Shown: one piece after another, positions 50,280-59,513 of the stretch
Position numbering within the stretch: position 1 is the first letter of the stretch
Layout of the letters: every line of letters begins with the position of its first letter
Assembly (NCBI RefSeq): GCF_019550795.1
Contig: NZ_CP080545.1
Span: 5,189,501-5,253,500 of the forward strand
Length of the DNA stretch: 64,000 bases
Direction: 5' to 3'
Origin: Paenibacillus sp. sptzw28
GTDB lineage: Bacteria; Bacillota; Bacilli; Paenibacillales; Paenibacillaceae
Notes under the pieces: model-generated
The model's input: only the letters and a program-made list of their open reading frames with translations
Databases searched by the model: none
Told to the model about the DNA's origin: nothing
Position numbers and translations under genes: made by a program

Positions 50280-51311
50280 TCAGCATCCATTCAGTCCGCC
50301 ATAGCCCATCTGCACGATATCTTCCCGCTTAATGACGTCACCCGCAAGTACCCGCGGCAGCAGCACATTAAACGAAGTATAAGGGTCGTGCATGACACAA
50401 CCCGGCAAACCCATGATAGGAACACCTTGAATATAGCCGATCAGCAGCATCGATCCGGGAAGCATCGGCGTGCCATAGCTGACGATCTGCGCTCCGGCTT
50501 CTTTGATCGCGGCCGGTGTGCGGTCATCGGGGTCGACCGACATACCGCCTGTCACCAATATCATATCATATTGCTGCGACAGCAAGTAGTCTATTTCCTT
50601 GACAATTGTATGTCGGTCATCAGGCGCATAACGCTGCTCGATCACTTCAGAACCAAGCGATTCCACGATACGCCGCACCGCAGGTCCGAACTTATCTTCA
50701 ATGCGGCCTGAAAATACTTCGCCGCCGGTCGTGAGCAGACCTATTCGAAGGCTTCTGAGCGGTCTGAGCCGCAGCGGACTCCGGCCTTCGTGCAGCAAAC
50801 GATAATTGCTGACCAGATTCTCCATACTCACTATCTTGGAGATCGGCACAACAAGCGGAATAACTCTCGTAGCCGCCAGCTGGCCGTCCGGCATGACGAC
50901 AGCATGTGTCTTTATGGTAGCAAGCGCGATATCACCAAGACCGTTAATGGCGTGAACCAGCGAGGCATCAATTTCGGCAAGCGCCGGAACGGACAAATCG
51001 GACTTGACCGCCACTTTACCCTCATGCGGCTCCGTCAATTTCATACCATCCCCCTGCAAAGCAAGCGCCATCCTCAGTGCTGCGTCGTCCTCATGAAGCT
51101 CGCTTTCATCAAGCTCCATAATGTAAATATGCTCTTTGCCGATGTCGAGCAGCTTAGGAATGTCGGATTCCGTGACGATGTGGCCTTTTTTAAACAATCT
51201 GCCCTTGAATTGTCCGGGGATGATTTGCGTTAAATCATGTGCAAGCCGAAGCCCAATAGCTTCCTGTATCGGCACTTCCTTAAGCACGGTTCCGTTATTT
51301 GGGATATTCAT
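50280..51311 (-). CDS. molybdopterin biosynthesis protein MoeA-like (MoCF-binding domain)
   Basis: 343 residues, shorter than MoeA (about 400). N-terminal half unlike classic MoeA; the C-terminal MoCF domain is clear: RIGLLTTGGEVFSGRIEDKFGP (in two segments), YDMILVTGGMSVDPDDRTP, and GVPIMGLPGC. Such proteins are annotated as molybdopterin-binding proteins and may sense or process molybdenum cofactor. Overlaps mogA by 4 bases, so cotranslated. Confidence 0.85.
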   Translation of the reverse strand: MNIPNNGTVLKEVPIQEAIGLRLAHDLTQIIPGQFKGRLFKKGHIVTESDIPKLLDIGKEHIYIMELDESELHEDDAALRMALALQGDGMKLTEPHEGKVAVKSDLSVPALAEIDASLVHAINGLGDIALATIKTHAVVMPDGQLAATRVIPLVVPISKIVSMENLVSNYRLLHEGRSPLRLRPLRSLRIGLLTTGGEVFSGRIEDKFGPAVRRIVESLGSEVIEQRYAPDDRHTIVKEIDYLLSQQYDMILVTGGMSVDPDDRTPAAIKEAGAQIVSYGTPMLPGSMLLIGYIQGVPIMGLPGCVMHDPYTSFNVLLPRVLAGDVIKREDIVQMGYGGLNGC

Positions 51312-51802
51312 TCGTTATGATCCCCCGTTCGTCCGGATAAAATGCTCAGCGCATGCGGCAGTTGATCTATGATTGCCATTAAATTCTCGTGCACACCCTT
51401 CGGGCTGCCCGGCAGATTAATGATAAGCGACCGTCCGCGGATTCCGCAAACGCCCCGTGACAGCATCGCCGTCCGTGTACGCTGCATCGCGCCGATACGC
51501 ATCGCTTCGGCAAGTCCGGGAACAATCCGGTCGATCACCTTGAGCGTTGCTTCAGGCGTCAAGTCCCGCGGAGCAAGCCCGGTTCCTCCGGTCGTAATGA
51601 CGAGATCCGCTTGAAAATAGTCGGTCATTTCGATGAGTGCAGCCATAATTTCATCCTGTTCGTCAGGAACGATGCGGTAGTCGACAATTTCTCCGCCCAG
51701 TTCTTCCTCCACCAGTTCCCTGATTACCTGAGCGCTGGTATCTTCCCGTTCACCGCGGGATCCTTTATCGCTAGCTGTCAATAACGCCACTTTCCACCGC
51801 AT
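51308..51802 (-). CDS. mogA: molybdenum cofactor adenylyltransferase MogA/MoaB
   Basis: 164 residues. VALLTASDKGSRGEREDTS, DLVITTGGTGLAPRDLTPEAT, and IINLPGSPKGVHEN are diagnostic of the MogA/MoaB group, which adenylates molybdopterin before metal insertion. Middle gene of the moaC-mogA-moeA-like set. Confidence 0.92.
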   Translation of the reverse strand: MRWKVALLTASDKGSRGEREDTSAQVIRELVEEELGGEIVDYRIVPDEQDEIMAALIEMTDYFQADLVITTGGTGLAPRDLTPEATLKVIDRIVPGLAEAMRIGAMQRTRTAMLSRGVCGIRGRSLIINLPGSPKGVHENLMAIIDQLPHALSILSGRTGDHNE

Positions 51803-51844
51803 GAGTTCTCCCCCAATCGACCGATCGACTGTCCGAATATACTG

Positions 51845-52315
51845 CTATAGATGAACGTAATCTCCGCTTTTTCCGCCGCTTTTGGATACGAGGTAGGTCG
51901 CCCCGATAATCATATCCTTTTGCAGCGCCTTGCACATATCATAAACGGTAAGCGCTGCGGCCGAGACAGCCGTCAATGCCTCCATTTCAACTCCCGTTTT
52001 ACCGGTCGTCTTTACCGTTCCTTCTATATATAGCTCGTCCGCCCCGTTATCGGCAAACGCAAGATTGACGCCGGTCAGCGGAAGCGGATGACACATCGGT
52101 ATCAAGTCCGATGTTTTCTTGGCCGCCATGATGCCGGCGATCTGAGCGACGGCAAGCACATCGCCTTTTCCTACTGTTCCCGATTTGATTCGAGAGAGCG
52201 TATCAGGTGCCATCTTCACGCTTGTGCGGGCTACTGCGGTCCTTGCTGTGATTTCCTTGTCGGAGACATCGACCATACGCGCTCTTCCTTGTTCGTTAAA
52301 ATGCGTCAAATCCAT
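51845..52315 (-). CDS. moaC: cyclic pyranopterin monophosphate synthase MoaC
   Basis: 156 residues from ATG 52315 (AAGGAGCAAACA upstream). [48 protein letters not shown], and [19 protein letters not shown] are MoaC signatures. Catalyses the second part of the GTP to cPMP conversion. Starts inside the 3' end of the cyclo-ligase gene (20-bp overlap), so one operon. No moaA is seen in the window. Confidence 0.96.
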   Translation of the reverse strand: MDLTHFNEQGRARMVDVSDKEITARTAVARTSVKMAPDTLSRIKSGTVGKGDVLAVAQIAGIMAAKKTSDLIPMCHPLPLTGVNLAFADNGADELYIEGTVKTTGKTGVEMEALTAVSAAALTVYDMCKALQKDMIIGATYLVSKSGGKSGDYVHL

Positions 52316-52982
52316 TGTTTGCTCCTTCCTTTGATGAACGAGAATTATCCGCCTTCGTGCTGCGCACACCAAGCTCGGTCACAACCGCGTCTACCCGTGC
52401 ATCGTGACTCTCCATCGGTACGTTATCCATCCACTGGGATTCGTATCCGATTCCGATCCAAGGAGGAACCATTGTCCCCGCCGCCACTGCGCACAGCCGG
52501 TCCCGGAAGCGGTCGTAATAACCGCCGCCATACCCCAGTCTGCCTCCGTTCGTGTCAAAGGCCAGACCCGGGACAAAGACTACATCCGGAATGAGCAAAT
52601 CGCCGCAGCGCTGAGCGCGCGTCGCATCCGGCTCCATAATGCCGTAAGCGCCGGGGCTAAGCTCCTCCCAGCCGCGAATGACATACAATTCCATGGATCT
52701 GTCCTCTCTTATACAGCGTGGGACAATTACCGTCGTACCGGTCTGCCAGCCCCACCTGGCGAGCAGCGAAGTGTCCAGCTCGGAGCGAAACGGTGCATAA
52801 GTCATGAAGCTTTGCACTGTACCAGGCGCCTTGTGTTCCATCCATTGAATCGCCGCTTTACATGCCTCTATCGACCATGCTGCCCGAAGCTCTTCCGGCA
52901 AGCTGTCGCGTGCAGCGGCTGCGGCGGATCTGGCTTCCTTCTTCCTTGCGGAAAGCTCCGTCGGTTCACCACTTTGAGCCAT
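52296..52982 (-). CDS. 5-formyltetrahydrofolate cyclo-ligase
   Basis: 228 residues. [59 protein letters not shown] (read as adjacent family motifs FVPGLAFD and [12 protein letters not shown]) and GIGYESQ define the family. It makes 5,10-methenyl-THF from 5-formyl-THF using ATP. First gene of the operon leading into moaC. The C-terminal 25 residues are an extra basic tail overlapping moaC. Confidence 0.93.
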   Translation of the reverse strand: MAQSGEPTELSARKKEARSAAAAARDSLPEELRAAWSIEACKAAIQWMEHKAPGTVQSFMTYAPFRSELDTSLLARWGWQTGTTVIVPRCIREDRSMELYVIRGWEELSPGAYGIMEPDATRAQRCGDLLIPDVVFVPGLAFDTNGGRLGYGGGYYDRFRDRLCAVAAGTMVPPWIGIGYESQWMDNVPMESHDARVDAVVTELGVRSTKADNSRSSKEGANNGFDAF

Positions 52983-53249
52983 AAATGTCCTTGCCTTTCT
53001 CTGACATAGTTGTTATTTAGTTTACCACTGTTGACCAGTTTTCGCCAATGGCCCAACGGAACAACAATTGTTAATGAAACAGGTGTATTCTGTCGCGCTG
53101 AGCGCCGATTTCATGTAAACTATCAAGAAGAAAGGGTTCCTACCGTTCGTATACTCAATAGTAGTTTTTCTGAAACTATGGCGGTTTAGAACCGGAAAAG
53201 ATATTAAATGGCCTAAAATCGGTTGATCTTCTGGAGGTTTGTAACTGTT

Positions 53250-55190
53250 ATGCTTCTTCAAATTTCTGGTCTATCCAAAAGCTATGGAGTCAGCAGTGTG
53301 CTCTCTTCAATCACGTTCCAGGTGCTTCCCCGGGAGCGCGTCGGTCTTGTTGGAGTGAATGGAGCGGGTAAATCGACGCTGCTGCGAATTATCGCAGGTG
53401 AAATATCCGCCGACTCCGGCACGGTCTATAAAGCGAAGGAAACATCGATCGGCTATCTGGCGCAGTCGAGCGGCTTGCAATCGGATCGCACCATAGATGC
53501 CGAGATGCGCTCGGTATTCGCTCATTTGACCGACGCCGAACGAGAGCTGCGTTCGCTGGAGCAGCAGATTGCCGATCCCATGCTGCAGGCCGACTCCAAG
53601 CAATATGCAAACATACTCGAGCGTTATGCAGGGTTATCCGACTGGTTTCGGGAAAAAGGCGGCTTCGAAATGGAGACCCGTATTCGAAGCGTACTGCATG
53701 GGATGGGCTTCAGCCAATTCCCGCCCGATACGGTTATTTCGACGCTGAGCGGCGGGCAGAAAACGCGGCTTGCCCTTGCCCGTATTTTGCTGCAGGCTCC
53801 TGACCTTCTCATGCTGGACGAGCCGACCAATTACCTTGATATCGCGACTCTGACTTGGCTTGAAGACTATTTGAGAAGTTATAGCGGAGCGATACTCGTC
53901 GTATCGCATGACCGGTACTTTCTAGATGCAGTCGTGCAAACCATAGTCGAGATTGAGCGGCATACGGCAAAGCGCTATCCGGGAAATTACAGCCGGTTTA
54001 TTGATCTCAAATCGGCAGAATACGAATCGCAAATGAAACTTTACGAGAAGCAGCAGGATGAAATTGCCCGTCTCGAAGATTTCGTGCAGCGTAATATAGT
54101 CCGTGCCTCAACTACGAAGAGAGCGCAAAGCAGGCGTAAGACACTGGAAAAAATGGATCGTCTCGACAAGCCGGCAGGCGATCTCAAGAAGGCGCATTTC
54201 TCTTTTGAAATCGAGCGTCACAGCGGAAACGACGTGCTGGATGTACGCGAATTGTCGATCCGCTTCGAGGAGCGGGCGGAACCGCTTTTCCAAGACGTGT
54301 CTTTCCGCCTCGAACGCGGCGAGAATGTAGCACTTATCGGTCCGAACGGAATCGGGAAATCAACTTTGCTGAAGGCGCTGGTAGGCCAGCAACCGCTCGA
54401 ACAAGGGACGATTCGGTGGGGGACGAACATCAAAATCGGCTATTACGACCAAGAACACAAGGAGCTTAATCCTTCCAACACGGTACTTGAGGAGCTCTGG
54501 AACGCTTATCCTCATATTGAAGAAGCTCGTATCCGGACTGTACTGGGTAATTTCTTGTTTAGCGGAGATGATGTGCAGAAACGCATCGGCTCTTTAAGCG
54601 GCGGTGAGAGAGCGCGAGTATCTCTGTCCAAGCTTATGCTTGCCAAAGCGAATATGCTCATACTTGATGAACCGACAAACCATCTTGATCTTTACAGCAA
54701 GGAAGTTCTTGAATCCGCCCTGCTGGACTATGACGGAACTCTTTTCTTTATCTCTCATGACCGTTATTTCTTGAACAAAATGGCTGAACGGATTGTCGAA
54801 CTAACCCCGCGCGGCGCGCATCATTTCCTGGGAAATTATGACGAAATGGTTGAGAAAAAACGTGAAATCGATGAACTCAGAATGGAAACGCTGTCATTTG
54901 CCCAAGGAAAAACGGGAACTGTCGTTTCAACGCCTGAATCCCCTGCTCCTACGTCGTATGAACTCGATAAACAAGCGAAACGGGACGAGCGAAATCGACA
55001 GCGCAAACAGGAGCAGCTCGAACAGGAGATTGCCAAGCTGGAGGAGGAAATTACCGGTTTGGAGCAGCAGTTGGTTAACCCCGAAATATTCAACGACTAT
55101 GTGCGGGTGCAGACGATTCAATCCGACATCGATACGCGAAAGACGATGCTTCAAGCCGCTTACGATGCATGGGAGGATCTGCTCTCGTAA
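53250..55190 (+). CDS. ABC-F family ATPase (YdiF-like)
   Basis: 646 residues from ATG 53250 (CTGGAGG upstream). Two ATPase domains: Walker A GVNGAGKSTLL with signature LSGGQKTRLALARIL and MLDEPTNYLD; then GPNGIGKSTLL, LSGGERARVSLSKLML and ILDEPTNHLD. Between them the ABC-F interdomain linker (about 240-310) with VQRNIVRASTTKRAQSR. C-terminal coiled coil (about 560-640, EQLEQEIAKLEEEITGLEQ). No membrane part. ABC-F proteins act on the ribosome; this type is housekeeping rather than antibiotic-specific. It runs away from the folate/moa operon. Confidence 0.92.
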   Translation: MLLQISGLSKSYGVSSVLSSITFQVLPRERVGLVGVNGAGKSTLLRIIAGEISADSGTVYKAKETSIGYLAQSSGLQSDRTIDAEMRSVFAHLTDAERELRSLEQQIADPMLQADSKQYANILERYAGLSDWFREKGGFEMETRIRSVLHGMGFSQFPPDTVISTLSGGQKTRLALARILLQAPDLLMLDEPTNYLDIATLTWLEDYLRSYSGAILVVSHDRYFLDAVVQTIVEIERHTAKRYPGNYSRFIDLKSAEYESQMKLYEKQQDEIARLEDFVQRNIVRASTTKRAQSRRKTLEKMDRLDKPAGDLKKAHFSFEIERHSGNDVLDVRELSIRFEERAEPLFQDVSFRLERGENVALIGPNGIGKSTLLKALVGQQPLEQGTIRWGTNIKIGYYDQEHKELNPSNTVLEELWNAYPHIEEARIRTVLGNFLFSGDDVQKRIGSLSGGERARVSLSKLMLAKANMLILDEPTNHLDLYSKEVLESALLDYDGTLFFISHDRYFLNKMAERIVELTPRGAHHFLGNYDEMVEKKREIDELRMETLSFAQGKTGTVVSTPESPAPTSYELDKQAKRDERNRQRKQEQLEQEIAKLEEEITGLEQQLVNPEIFNDYVRVQTIQSDIDTRKTMLQAAYDAWEDLLS

Positions 55191-55255
55191 TACCCTACCG
55201 CCTTGTCGAAGAGAAAATAATTAAATATATTAATTCTTCATTAGTTCCACTTGAC

Positions 55256-55290
55256 TCCGGACAGCTTAAAGCGGTCCGGATTATTTTTTT
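55256..55290 (+). terminator. terminator after ABC-F gene
   Basis: TCCGGAC-AGC / GC-GGTCCGGA stem followed by TTATTTTTTT. Confidence 0.85.
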
Positions 55291-55462
55291 AGTTGGAGTT
55301 CGTTATTCGGAAAGGAATTCTGGTTGCCGGTATATGCAAACATGATGTACTTGGGTGCAGGAATATTTACTAACCGGGTAAGCTGTGACTTTCAGCCCAT
55401 CAATACTGACAGAGTACAGATTCGCAGCCCTTCTTCTTGCGTATTTCGAGGGACCGGAAAAT

Positions 55463-55831
55463 TTATCCACAAATCACTACCTACTATTAACTGCAGGCGT
55501 ATCGAAACGGAAAATGAAGTCGAGCACGGCAATATACGCACTCAACGATTCTATCCACCTTTTCCACAGTGTTATCCACAGAAATCGGTGAATTGTTCTG
55601 CAATTCAGGCATTACTGACTGTTTGCGTAAGCTTATAATTCGGTACTTTTTCTTCACTCACTTTATATCCGATAAGAAAATGAAACTTTTGCACCCATTA
55701 TCCACACTATCCACAGATGGGCTGTGAAAAACTTATCCCATTTTTGTTCACATTGTAAACGCCCTGTAAATGCGCGTTTGAGCTATTTATTCACATCTAT
55801 GCACATTTTCTGTGGATAAGTTTGTGGATAT
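55463..55831. promoter_or_regulatory. DnaA-box cluster
   Basis: Perfect TTATCCACA at 55463-55471, 55572-55580, 55698-55706 and, inverted, at 55811-55819; TTATTCACA at 55787-55795. One-mismatch copies: TTTTCCACA 55560-55568, CTATCCACA 55707-55715, and inverted TGTGGATAT 55823-55831. The 550-bp gap has no convincing gene. Such a density is far above chance and marks a DnaA-binding locus outside an obvious oriC (no dnaA or dnaN here). Confidence 0.85.
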
Positions 55832-55838
55832 TGCTTCA

Positions 55839-56651
55839 TTACCTCTTTCTTCCGATGTATAGTAAATGTGATGAAGCTCCCAAATTATATGGATCAGCCG
55901 CAATTTCGAATACCATATCCATTATTTTACGGTATGAATCCTCACCCTGACCCCGCCAATAGTCCCATTGTTCCGTCTTCATCGCTCCAGCGATACTCCC
56001 TGATCCAATAAGCCCGACCGGTTCGAATCCGTTCTCACTCATAAAAGGATTAATGTCTTTAATATGAAAAAAATAAGCCCCGGTAAACCGGCCCTCGTCG
56101 CTGTGATTAAATACTCCCGTCTCCATAAATTCCGATAACCCGTGGATGGTATGATTTGGCTTCCATGCTTCAGGAAACAGCAATGAAGTGGCAAGCTTGC
56201 GAATTCTTGTCATAAAAGCGACGAAGACCATTCCCTGCTTCTTAGTAACGCGATGCAGCTCCTTGACCGCTCTTACCCGGTCTTCTTCGGTTTGCAGGTG
56301 ATACAAGGGACCGAGCATCAGAGAGGCATCGAATTGTTCGTCCTCGAACATATGGAGATTTCTCGCGTCTCCAACATAGAATCCTTGAAACCGGTCCTGC
56401 ACGTTAAACTCCATGGCCTTTTCCTTTGCAATTTCTACTAAACCCGGCGTTAAATCGGCCAATGTGACATTATAGCCTTGTTTCGCCAGATCAATCGCAT
56501 ATTTCCCCGGTCCGGCTCCGTTATCCAAAACATGGCCCTTTTGTGGAAGGAACTTTGTTATAAAGTGGCGGTTGACAATAAACTCTATCGGTTCCCGGTC
56601 AAGCCGCCCCCATTCGTCGAATGCGCTATAATATTTAATGATTTTGTCCAC
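55839..56651 (-). CDS. class I SAM-dependent methyltransferase
   Basis: 270 residues. Motif I VLDNGAGPGKYAIDLAKQG, motif II VTLADLTPGLVEIA, a DARNLHMFEDEQFDASLMLGPLYHL-type region (post-II/motif IV, given here as DASLMLGPLYHL), then VFVAFMTR. Substrate unknown; small-molecule type by layout. The stop lies right next to the DnaA-box cluster (7 bp), so its 3' end touches that region. Confidence 0.88.
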   Translation of the reverse strand: MDKIIKYYSAFDEWGRLDREPIEFIVNRHFITKFLPQKGHVLDNGAGPGKYAIDLAKQGYNVTLADLTPGLVEIAKEKAMEFNVQDRFQGFYVGDARNLHMFEDEQFDASLMLGPLYHLQTEEDRVRAVKELHRVTKKQGMVFVAFMTRIRKLATSLLFPEAWKPNHTIHGLSEFMETGVFNHSDEGRFTGAYFFHIKDINPFMSENGFEPVGLIGSGSIAGAMKTEQWDYWRGQGEDSYRKIMDMVFEIAADPYNLGASSHLLYIGRKR

Positions 56652-56713
56652 ATGAACCGCTCCTTCCTCCAGATTACAGAAATTTCGCTTGCTACTTATC
56701 AGTTCGGGCTTGA

Positions 56714-56747
56714 AATACGGAACGGGGTATGGTCCCCGTTCCGTATT
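56714..56747. terminator. strong bidirectional terminator after leuA
   Basis: A perfect 14-bp stem, AATACGGAACGGGG with its complement, around a 6-base loop, between leuA and the methyltransferase gene. Confidence 0.8.
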
Positions 56748-56773
56748 GAACTGTAGCCTGCTTGAGAAGCCCG

Positions 56774-58363
56774 TTATGCCGAAGCCCCGTTATCCGCCGG
56801 TTTCACACTGAGCAGCTGCTGGTTACAAGCTGCGACGTAGGCTTGGGCTGCCGCTAATATAATGTCATTGTGAATCGCTGTTCCCCGATACCGGCGGTTG
56901 TTGTGCACAATGCTGACTACAGCTTCACCGCGCGCATCCTCTCCTGTGGATAAGGAATGAAGCTCCAAATCTTCGAATTCGGCTGCGACCGGGATCGCCT
57001 GTTGGATGCAGTGAATAACCGCTTCCAGTGGCCCGGTCCCCGTGCCCGTGTAAGTTCGCTCCTGTTCGGAGTCGCGTTCCCGGATGGTGACGGATGCGAT
57101 GCGCGACCGCTGCGTCCCCGCCAACACCTGCAGATCGGTCAGCGTGTATGGATCATGCTCCGTAGCGGTCGTTTCGCTAGCCAGACGAATCAGTACATCG
57201 TCAGGCACCAGCTTCAGTTCGTCAGCCTTCACTTTGAAACGGTTATACAGATCCTCGAGCTGCGTTTCGTCAAGTTTAACGCCGTATTCCGATAAACGGT
57301 GTTTCAGAGCGTGACGTCCCGAATGCTTGCCCAATACGATCATGCTGCGGGGAATCCCCATCGCGTCAGGGTCCATAATCTCGTACGTGCTGCGGTTTTT
57401 CAGCAGGCCGTCTTGATGTATGCCCGATTCGTGCTGGAATGCGTTGCGCCCGACGATCGGCTTATTATATGCGATCGGGAAGTTCATCGCCCGGCTCACC
57501 ATGCGCGATGTTTCGTAGATTTCGCCGGTGACGATACCTGTCTCAGCGCCTATTGCCGATTTGCGCGTCTCGATTGCCATTACAAGCTCTTCCAGAGAGC
57601 AGTTGCCGGCTCGTTCTCCTACGCCGTTAATCGTCACCTCGATTTGCGTCGCACCTGCACGTATCGCCGCCAAGCTGTTGGCGACCGCCAGCCCCAAGTC
57701 ATTATGACAGTGGGCGCTGTAGCTGACCTTATCGCCGCCGCGGGCCTGCTGCCTGACAATACGAAACATTTCGCCGTATTCCTCCGGCATGGCGTAGCCT
57801 AGCGTATCCGGCAGATTGATGATTGTCGCGCCTTCAGCAATGACCGCTTCCACCATTTCGATAACAAATTCCCGTCCAGAACGGCTGGCGTCCATCGGTG
57901 AGAACTCGATTTGATCAACGAACTGTTTGCCGTACGCCACCATTTCACGAGCTATTTGCAGCACCTGCTCGCGCGATTTGCGCAGCTGGAAATCCAGGTG
58001 TATATCCGATGATGAAATGAACAGGTGCAGCCGCCGCCGCGCAGCGTCCGCAGTTGCACGGACTGCCGCATCGATATCAGCTTTCATAGCGCGGGCGAAG
58101 CCAGCGATCTCGACAGTTTGCAGTTCACGGGATACCTGCTGCACCGCCGCGAAATCCCCCGGGCTTGAGATAGCGAAGCCCGGCTCGATGACATCAACGC
58201 CGAGCTTCGCCAGCTGGCGGGCGAGTATGATTTTCTGCTCCGGCTCAAGAGAAGCGCCCGGTGACTGCTCCCCGTCGCGAAGCGTCGTATCAAAGATGCG
58301 GATGCGTTTATATGCGGACTCGTTGCTGTTCTGGTGGTTGTTCGGGTTGGAATTTACGGTCAT
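56774..58363 (-). CDS. leuA: 2-isopropylmalate synthase
   Basis: 529 residues from ATG 58363 (AAGGAGGTTAAACATT upstream). FDTTLRDGEQSPGASL (about 24-39), DQIEFSPMDASRSG, INLPDTLGYAMPEEY, SAHCHNDLGLAVANSL (metal His pair) and GNCSLEELVMA are LeuA signatures; the C-terminal LeuA allosteric domain (about 390-515) is present. Condenses acetyl-CoA with 2-oxoisovalerate, first step of leucine synthesis; feedback by leucine at the C-terminal domain. It stands alone, without leuB/C/D, behind a long T-box leader. Confidence 0.96.
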   Translation of the reverse strand: MTVNSNPNNHQNSNESAYKRIRIFDTTLRDGEQSPGASLEPEQKIILARQLAKLGVDVIEPGFAISSPGDFAAVQQVSRELQTVEIAGFARAMKADIDAAVRATADAARRRLHLFISSSDIHLDFQLRKSREQVLQIAREMVAYGKQFVDQIEFSPMDASRSGREFVIEMVEAVIAEGATIINLPDTLGYAMPEEYGEMFRIVRQQARGGDKVSYSAHCHNDLGLAVANSLAAIRAGATQIEVTINGVGERAGNCSLEELVMAIETRKSAIGAETGIVTGEIYETSRMVSRAMNFPIAYNKPIVGRNAFQHESGIHQDGLLKNRSTYEIMDPDAMGIPRSMIVLGKHSGRHALKHRLSEYGVKLDETQLEDLYNRFKVKADELKLVPDDVLIRLASETTATEHDPYTLTDLQVLAGTQRSRIASVTIRERDSEQERTYTGTGTGPLEAVIHCIQQAIPVAAEFEDLELHSLSTGEDARGEAVVSIVHNNRRYRGTAIHNDIILAAAQAYVAACNQQLLSVKPADNGASA

Positions 58364-58404
58364 AATGTTTAACCTCCTTAAGTGTGTGCGGACTGTTATC
58401 CAGT

Positions 58405-58800
58405 CCAACAAAAAAAGCCCGCCGTCTCTTGTTGTTCAAGAGACGACAGGCTAAATATTAGCTTGCCGCGGTACCACTCTCGTTGTCCGGACCGATGTCC
58501 GAACCCGCTTATGCAGCCTGGGCGCGCGCCTCGCTCTTCGTATCGTCCCATCTCGGTGAGAGTCGCGTACCGGTGAAAGCACAAAATATATGCCTCATAG
58601 TACGACCGGACGATACGCTGTTCAGGCGTATAACGCTTCAGTCTGCACCCGATTACGGGGGTAAGCCGTTCCGGAGTACGCTCAGCTCACGCTTGCCTTC
58701 CGGCAATGCGCGGCCGTATTTCCCCCGTTCCGCTTCCAGGCGAGTTCGGATATCCATCGGCTGCGTCGCACCTTCCCGCAGTTCTCTGACCGCTTACCGC
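58405..58800 (-). ncRNA. T-box leader, proximal to leuA, leucine specifier CUC
   Basis: On the minus strand: stem I begins with AGAGAACTGCGGG, GGTGCGACGCAG apical part, GAACTCGCCTGGAAGCGG with probable specifier CTC (Leu); T-box sequence AGTGGTACCGCGG (58466-58478); terminator of two arms around CAAGAGACG with TTTTTTT (58408-58455). Uncharged tRNA-Leu would favour the antiterminator and leuA transcription. Confidence 0.9.
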
Positions 58801-58969
58801 ATTGCCGCTTCAGCCCGGTTAAGAGGCTAAGCAACGCCGCGGTATGCTTTTAATCCCGGATATGATCCTAATGCTCCTGTTCATGGCGTTTGTTAATATG
58901 CAGTTTTTCGGTTATGTCAGCCGATATTGCCCGGCTCTTTCGTCGTTTCACGCGCGCTCTTCGGACAAC

Positions 58970-59275
58970 AAGAAAAGCCTGCCGTCTCTGATTCAAGAGA
59001 CGACAGGCTGTTAACAGGCCCGCGCGGTACCACCCTTGTTGACGTCTCACCCTCGCATGCGAGAGGAAGTGCGCCCACTTATACGCGCCATCGACTCTAG
59101 AAATCGATGATCGCGCACCCGATTACGGGGGTCAGCCGTTATGACGTACCATTACGACGACAGCCTTGGCCTTCGGCCGCCTCGTCATAATCTTCCGCCA
59201 TTCCGCTCCCAGGCGAGATTCCGGCTGCCTTCGTCTGCGTTGCACCGTCCCGCAGCTCTCTAATCCCGGCAATGC
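58970..59275 (-). ncRNA. T-box leader, distal, leucine specifier CUC
   Basis: Stem I AGAGAGCTGCGGG, GGTGCAACGCAG, then GGAATCTCGCCTGGGAGCGG with probable specifier CTC; T-box GGTGGTACCGCG (59023-59034); terminator of two arms around CTCTTGAATCAGAG with TTTTC. Similar to the proximal element, so probably a duplication. The two in series make leuA need two antitermination events. Confidence 0.9.
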
Positions 59276-59314
59276 CATACTACTCCTGTTCTTCGCGTTT
59301 AGGATGTATGACTA

Positions 59315-59401
59315 CAACTGAGTTCCGCATTTGAGGAACTAACAGTTGCAGTGGTACTGACAACTGAGTTCCGCATTTGAGGAACTAACAGTTGCAGTGG
59401 T
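59315..59401. repeat. 46-bp tandem hairpin repeat (2 copies) at the 5' end of the leuA leader
   Basis: Units begin at 59315 and 59361. Each contains CAACTG-AGTTCC-loop-GGAACT-AA-CAGTTG, a nested hairpin, then CAGTGGT. They start within about 10 bp of the expected leuA transcription start, so both would be the first structures in the mRNA. Confidence 0.8.
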
Positions 59402-59411
59402 GTTGTTTGCT

Positions 59412-59440
59412 ATTATATGCTCCGCGAAATCGTCTGTCAA
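59412..59440 (-). promoter_or_regulatory. leuA promoter
   Basis: Perfect TTGACA (59435-59440) and TATAAT (59412-59417) with a 17-bp spacer on the minus strand, giving a leader of about 1 kb to the leuA start. Confidence 0.85.
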
Positions 59441-59513
59441 TTCGCAAAATTAATTTTTTTCCTGAAGCCGGAATAGTACGCCTAAGTGATTGGTCCCCTC
59501 GACATTACCCCGT

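Noticed and set aside
53022..53261. Minus-strand frame in the ABC-F promoter region
   Set aside because: Overlaps the ABC-F start and ribosome site; no ribosome site of its own.
55324..55638. Plus-strand 104-codon frame after the ABC-F gene
   Set aside because: It overlaps the DnaA boxes, has no ribosome site and low-complexity unconserved composition; treated as non-coding.
58868..59050. Short minus-strand frame overlapping the distal T-box terminator
   Set aside because: It runs through the T-box sequence and terminator, so it is not a gene.
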